Assembly: GCF_000276665.1 (NCBI RefSeq)
Contig: NW_004955405.1
Span: 7,548,040 to 7,612,039 of the forward strand
DNA length: 64,000 nucleotides
From: Chinchilla lanigera
Taxonomy: Eukaryota; Chordata; Mammalia; Rodentia; Chinchillidae
Direction: 5' to 3'
In this document: piece after piece, positions 59,881 through 64,000 of the stretch
Layout: every line of letters starts with the position of its first letter
Position numbering within the stretch: position 1 is the stretch's first letter
Notes under the pieces: model-generated
The model's input: only the letters and a program-made list of their open reading frames with translations
Database searches by the model: none
Told to the model about the DNA's origin: nothing
Program-made: the position numbers and the translations under genes

Positions 59881-61550
59881 TATAAAGAAAACTGTGTTTC
59901 CAGAACACTAATTACTCAGCTATCCAGTGTTCATGGATAGCCATATCATTGCATATGAATTCCCATTTTATCATCCAGATCCACACAATAACTACTCAAT
60001 CCTCTTCATTCTACAGTATGTTGTTTCATTTATTTTTCCAAAATTCTGGTTTTTCACCAAAAGAACCATCCTATCCAGGTTTTCTGTTACTCAAACATTA
60101 AGAAACACCTGAAAAATTGGACTCACCATCAGAGTTTTCCTATATATGAAAACAAGTGTTGCCTCTAGGTCATTGCTTTTTTTTCCTCTCAAAGGCAATC
60201 TGTGTCCTGAGAAAATGGCCTTACAACACACACACCTCAATGATCAGATAACACTTATCAATATTATATTTGTTTATTAGCATGTTCTTGTATTTGATTC
60301 CTATTTTATTATCTCTTTCTTTGAAATTCAATGGTTACGTCGATTACTTTTTTATATCTTCCCTGAAATTTCAAAATATGTTCTATTTGGATTCTGTAAA
60401 CATTTGTTGCACAATATGTACTTAAAACAGCAACAGAATGAATTAACTGCAGGATTCCCATATTATACATTTAAAAATTATCTAGAATTTTAAGCATTCT
60501 GAACCAATGATACCCCTTTCTCTTCCTAAAGTTATAATAAACAGTAGTGTCTGACTTTAAAAAACTGAGTCACATGATGAGCAATATGCATTGCAAGAAA
60601 CATTTTCAGAAATTTTTTACCTGCTTACAAAAGGAAAGAAAGCATATGCCTCTTTTACTGTATGTCTTCCTTATCCTAAGGTTTCTTTGCCATCGGCATT
60701 AACCAGCTGAAACATTAAGCTCTTTTGGCTCGTTAGGAGGAAGATTCCAACTTGACCTAAGTCACTGCAGGTAGAAAGTGTGCATGATTTAGGGGCTCTA
60801 ATGCGATTGTTAATAGCTCTGCTAAAGCAGCACATTTTATGTCCCCAGTGGATGCTTCTTGTTCCATTCACTTAAATTATCCAACATTTTAGGTAGAGTT
60901 CTTTCCATCCAACTTCCCTGTTGTTTTGCAGTTAATTACTGTTCATAACTATAGTACTGGATCATTGAGAAAGAAGAAAGAAACCATTCTCTGATGTATT
61001 TTCCATGCTAATAACAGGATTATTCCCTGAAGGATATTTCTTGCACATTGTCCATTTGAATTACAGTTGTCTCCAGAGACATGATTTCTATCATTTTCCT
61101 TGAAACATCATTTAACCCACTATTAATTTAATGGATTTTATGATTTTTTTTCTTTTATACGGAAAACATACAATCCATTTTCTTAATTTGATCTCATTTT
61201 CACTAGCTATGATAGTTCTTAATGGCCTAAGTAATTTCTCTCCATTTTCTAACAACTACATTCTCTACATAAGATAGTGACATAAAATGATCATAGTGTA
61301 ATTTTATCTATACTATATAATACTAAATTGTTTTCTCACCAGGTTTAATGTGAAAATGGAATTATATCTTAAGATAGTTATCTTTCAAAAGTACTCTCTG
61401 GTTAAAATAACTTGAGAGAAAAATACATTTTCTTGGATCCCTATACTCTTGCAAAAACATCATCTGTAAAATTTGATAACACAGTCACTTGGTATAAATT
61501 TTGAAGGTGTAAGAAGTTACACAGCAGTTTCAGCAGGGTGCAGAAGTGCA
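59881..61550. other. Unassigned DNA with a repeat-poor block
   Basis: No gene. The stretch 60660-60860 is free of recognisable repeats and less AT-rich than its neighbours, so it could be conserved. Confidence 0.4.
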
Positions 61551-61720
61551 TATTTGAGATGCTAGGTACTGGGAGGTTGAGGCAAGAAGATCGCAAGTTT
61601 AAGCTCAACCTGGGCAACCTAGTGAGACCCTGCTTCACAAAAGGGGGTGGCTGGGGCTATAGCTCACAGGAAAATCCATGGGTGCAATCTCCAGGACTCT
61701 GCAACCCTACAATCTCTCAT
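61551..61720 (+). mobile_element. B1-ID dimeric SINE
   Basis: The B1-like half is 'ctgggaggttgaggcaagaagatcgcaagtttaagctcaacctgggcaacctagtgagaccctg'. It is followed by an ID-like half, 'gggtggctggggctatagctcacagg...gggtgcaatctccagg'. Old copy. Confidence 0.8.
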
Positions 61721-62365
61721 ACACTTCGTCCCACAACTTAGTACTTCAACTTCTCTAATAGATTTCAAAATATTTACTTACTTATTATATGTATAAACAA
61801 ACAAATACACATGCAAATATAATAAACTACTATGTATAGTGAGAAATTCTGAAACACAAATGATAGAAAAAGAAAAATTAATTTTCAGGTTGATGAGAAT
61901 GCTTAATATATGCTATCAGTTTTCCTCCCTATAGTTAACACAGTTCCCTCATTTTGTTTAATACAGAGACACCATGCTTTATAAACTTAATTTGTTTCAC
62001 GATTTTGGGGAAGATGCCTGCTGCTGTGTTTGTATGAGAAGACAGCTGTGGTTGTATTTGTCACCCAATGCACAGTTTGTGAATTGTGTACAAAGAGAGG
62101 TGTTCATGAAACCAGATACTACTGTAACTAATACTAAATTTGTAGCCCTGGAAATTGGAAACAAGAGATCAGATTCTAAACCAGTGCAAAGGTAAAACTT
62201 AGGATTTCCTGACTGTTGAGAATGACTTCAAGCTTCTTAGTACAAAGGCTTGGAGGATGCAGTTGACTTAACCTGGATAGAGGAGTTAAAAGTAGACCAT
62301 GGTTTTAGGAGAAAATCAAGGGCTGAGGTTTGAACATACTAACTTTGAAATAAATATTAACCATC
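61721..62365. other. Unassigned DNA
   Basis: No gene or clear repeat. Confidence 0.5.
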
Positions 62366-62480
62366 ATAGATACATATACATGTTTATGTATATATAACAT
62401 GTATTAATACACATAAGAACAGAGTACTTATCTGTAAGTTCATATATATGCATATATATACATATATATATACACATTCA
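62366..62480. repeat. TATA/CATA-type microsatellite
   Basis: ATACATATACATGTTTATGT and ATATATACATATATATATAC runs, interrupted by about 40 bases of unique DNA. Confidence 0.85.
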
Positions 62481-64000
62481 TACTTTACATCTACTTCTCT
62501 GTTATTAACAGCTTTCATCTCTAATGGATATCGTTATATCAAACATTGATTCTAATATCCAGGAAGATTCGTATGAATTCCTGTTTATTTTTAAATATTT
62601 CATATAACTAGAAATCTGATCATCAATTCCATATAATCAACATCTGGATTATGTAGAAATGAAAGAGAACTTTTTGTCTGATGTCAGGGATGAGACCTTG
62701 CTCTCCACGCCTACTAATCAAACATGCTACTACTGACCTGTACACGCAACCCTCAAATTTTAAAACTACGTTGAAAATTTGCTTACTAAGACCTCACTAT
62801 ATCAAAGGAATCAATCCATTCCACAGTTTTCTAACCTCCAGTCAGACAGGGTAGTCGTGTGTGGCAGAACCACGCTCAACTATCACGTAGTTCAGCCACC
62901 TTGCAAAATACCCAAGGGAGGTGACAGGTTGATGGAAAGAACTAGGTACACCAGGCAAAGAGCAGATTTTCTCTGCCTATCAGTAACAAAGCAACTCACA
63001 GCATGAGAATGAGCAGAGGCAGTTCACTGAAGGAAACCTGTGGGGCAGTTTTACTCCATGCCCACCCTTCTGATGAAGAGTGCAAAACCTGAAGGGCCCA
63101 CATTGTACTTAATGTGTATTTCCTCCCTCAACCCCAGCTTTCACAAATCAGTCTTTAGCAACTCAGGTAGCACAGATTTCTTAATGGGATCTGGGTGATG
63201 AATGAGTGCAATAAATGTAACTTTTCAAAACACTTTCACCAATATGGAACAGAGAACAAGACATGAATTTAGAGTCAGATAAATATTAAGTTTGAAATCT
63301 GTGTTCCCTGGAGTCTAATGACCCTGGAGAAGTCAGAATTCTCAGTATCTTTACTGAGCAAATAAATTATTATACTGAGTATATTTTTTATTAAGATTGT
63401 GGTGTATAGAATCTCAAAATATATTTTCCTTCACTTCCTTTTCCACAAATACTGAAACATAGTGTATTAGTAGTTATGTACTTTATGAGTAGGGGTGGAG
63501 GAGGGAGCATTACAGGAACTGACTCTTGAGATTATAGAGGATGAGACATTCCCAGGTCTGCCATCTATTTATACGCTAGAAAACCTCAAGTGCCAATGGA
63601 TCCATCCAGCCTGAGTCTGAGGCATGGGTAGCTGACTCAGGTATAACCCAGGATCCAGAAACCAGAAGCCTTGACCTCCAAAGATGGGAGGTCAAGCTAA
63701 CAGCAAATTCACACTTTCTCTGCCTTTTTTGTTCTGTTTGGAACCTCCTGGCTTGCATGGTGCTTAGTAAGGGCAAATCTGGTCCCTCTGCTGATCCTGA
63801 CTTACACTCTTGCAGAGGCACCTGCAGAGGTACACCAGCTACCGTGCACCCATGCACCTGGTAACCTGGCACCCTCTCCCTAGAAGAATTGATGACATCA
63901 AATGACTATCACAGAGGATCACAAACAGACAGCTGTCATTCTCTTCTTTAGCTTCAAGTGAGAGAACCCTGGAATACTCAAAAACCTACTTACTGCACAG
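62481..64000. other. Unassigned DNA
   Basis: No gene or confident repeat to the window end. The 98-codon minus frame 63576-63872 has no recognisable family. Confidence 0.45.

Overview
This window reads as a piece of rodent nuclear chromosome, AT-rich and gene-poor. I found no exon-intron gene, rRNA, functional tRNA or CRISPR array, and no intact protein-coding gene. The rodent assignment rests on two SINE classes: 7SL-derived B1 elements (one carries the typical internal duplication) and ID-type SINEs derived from tRNA-Ala. B1-ID dimers are also present, together with many MaLR/ERVL LTRs and L1 copies. The species cannot be named from the sequence. The ID sequence is unlike the mouse or rat consensus I know, so a non-muroid rodent is possible (weak inference).

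Layout. From 0-10 kb there is a MaLR LTR with an inverted partial copy (744-1537), antisense L1 3' UTR with reiterated blocks (5935-6560), a two-LTR MaLR element (6801-8881), a GT/AC-bearing inverted repeat (9233-9559) and a young ID SINE (9833). From 10-23 kb there are L2, MIR, B1-ID and several MaLR/MLT1 LTRs in otherwise unassigned DNA, then a processed RPL17 pseudogene (22155-22763). From 23-34 kb there is a second young ID SINE, an antisense L1 3' UTR, a MaLR element with another LTR nested inside it (27686-28870), and a third ID SINE whose A-tail holds a 100-N assembly gap. From 34-53 kb there is mostly unassigned sequence with a B1, an old L1M-type block, a CR1/L3-like relic beside a CpG-containing non-repetitive segment, and a ~145 bp direct duplication (46.9 and 48.8 kb). 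From 53-64 kb there is an ERVL-like LTR, a 5'-truncated L1 (53.8-56.0 kb), a solo MaLR LTR with perfect target duplication (57999-58368), MIRs and a B1-ID dimer.

Nothing here is an operon or a pathway. The window is best understood as a record of retrotransposition plus local DNA rearrangement. The most interesting signals are two inverted duplications, a direct duplication, and a ~30 bp LTR fragment that reappears inside an L1. These look like products of templated repair or replication-fork switching. I did not find convincing evidence of a new functional system. A few repeat-poor blocks are candidates for conserved regulatory DNA, which only a cross-species alignment can test.
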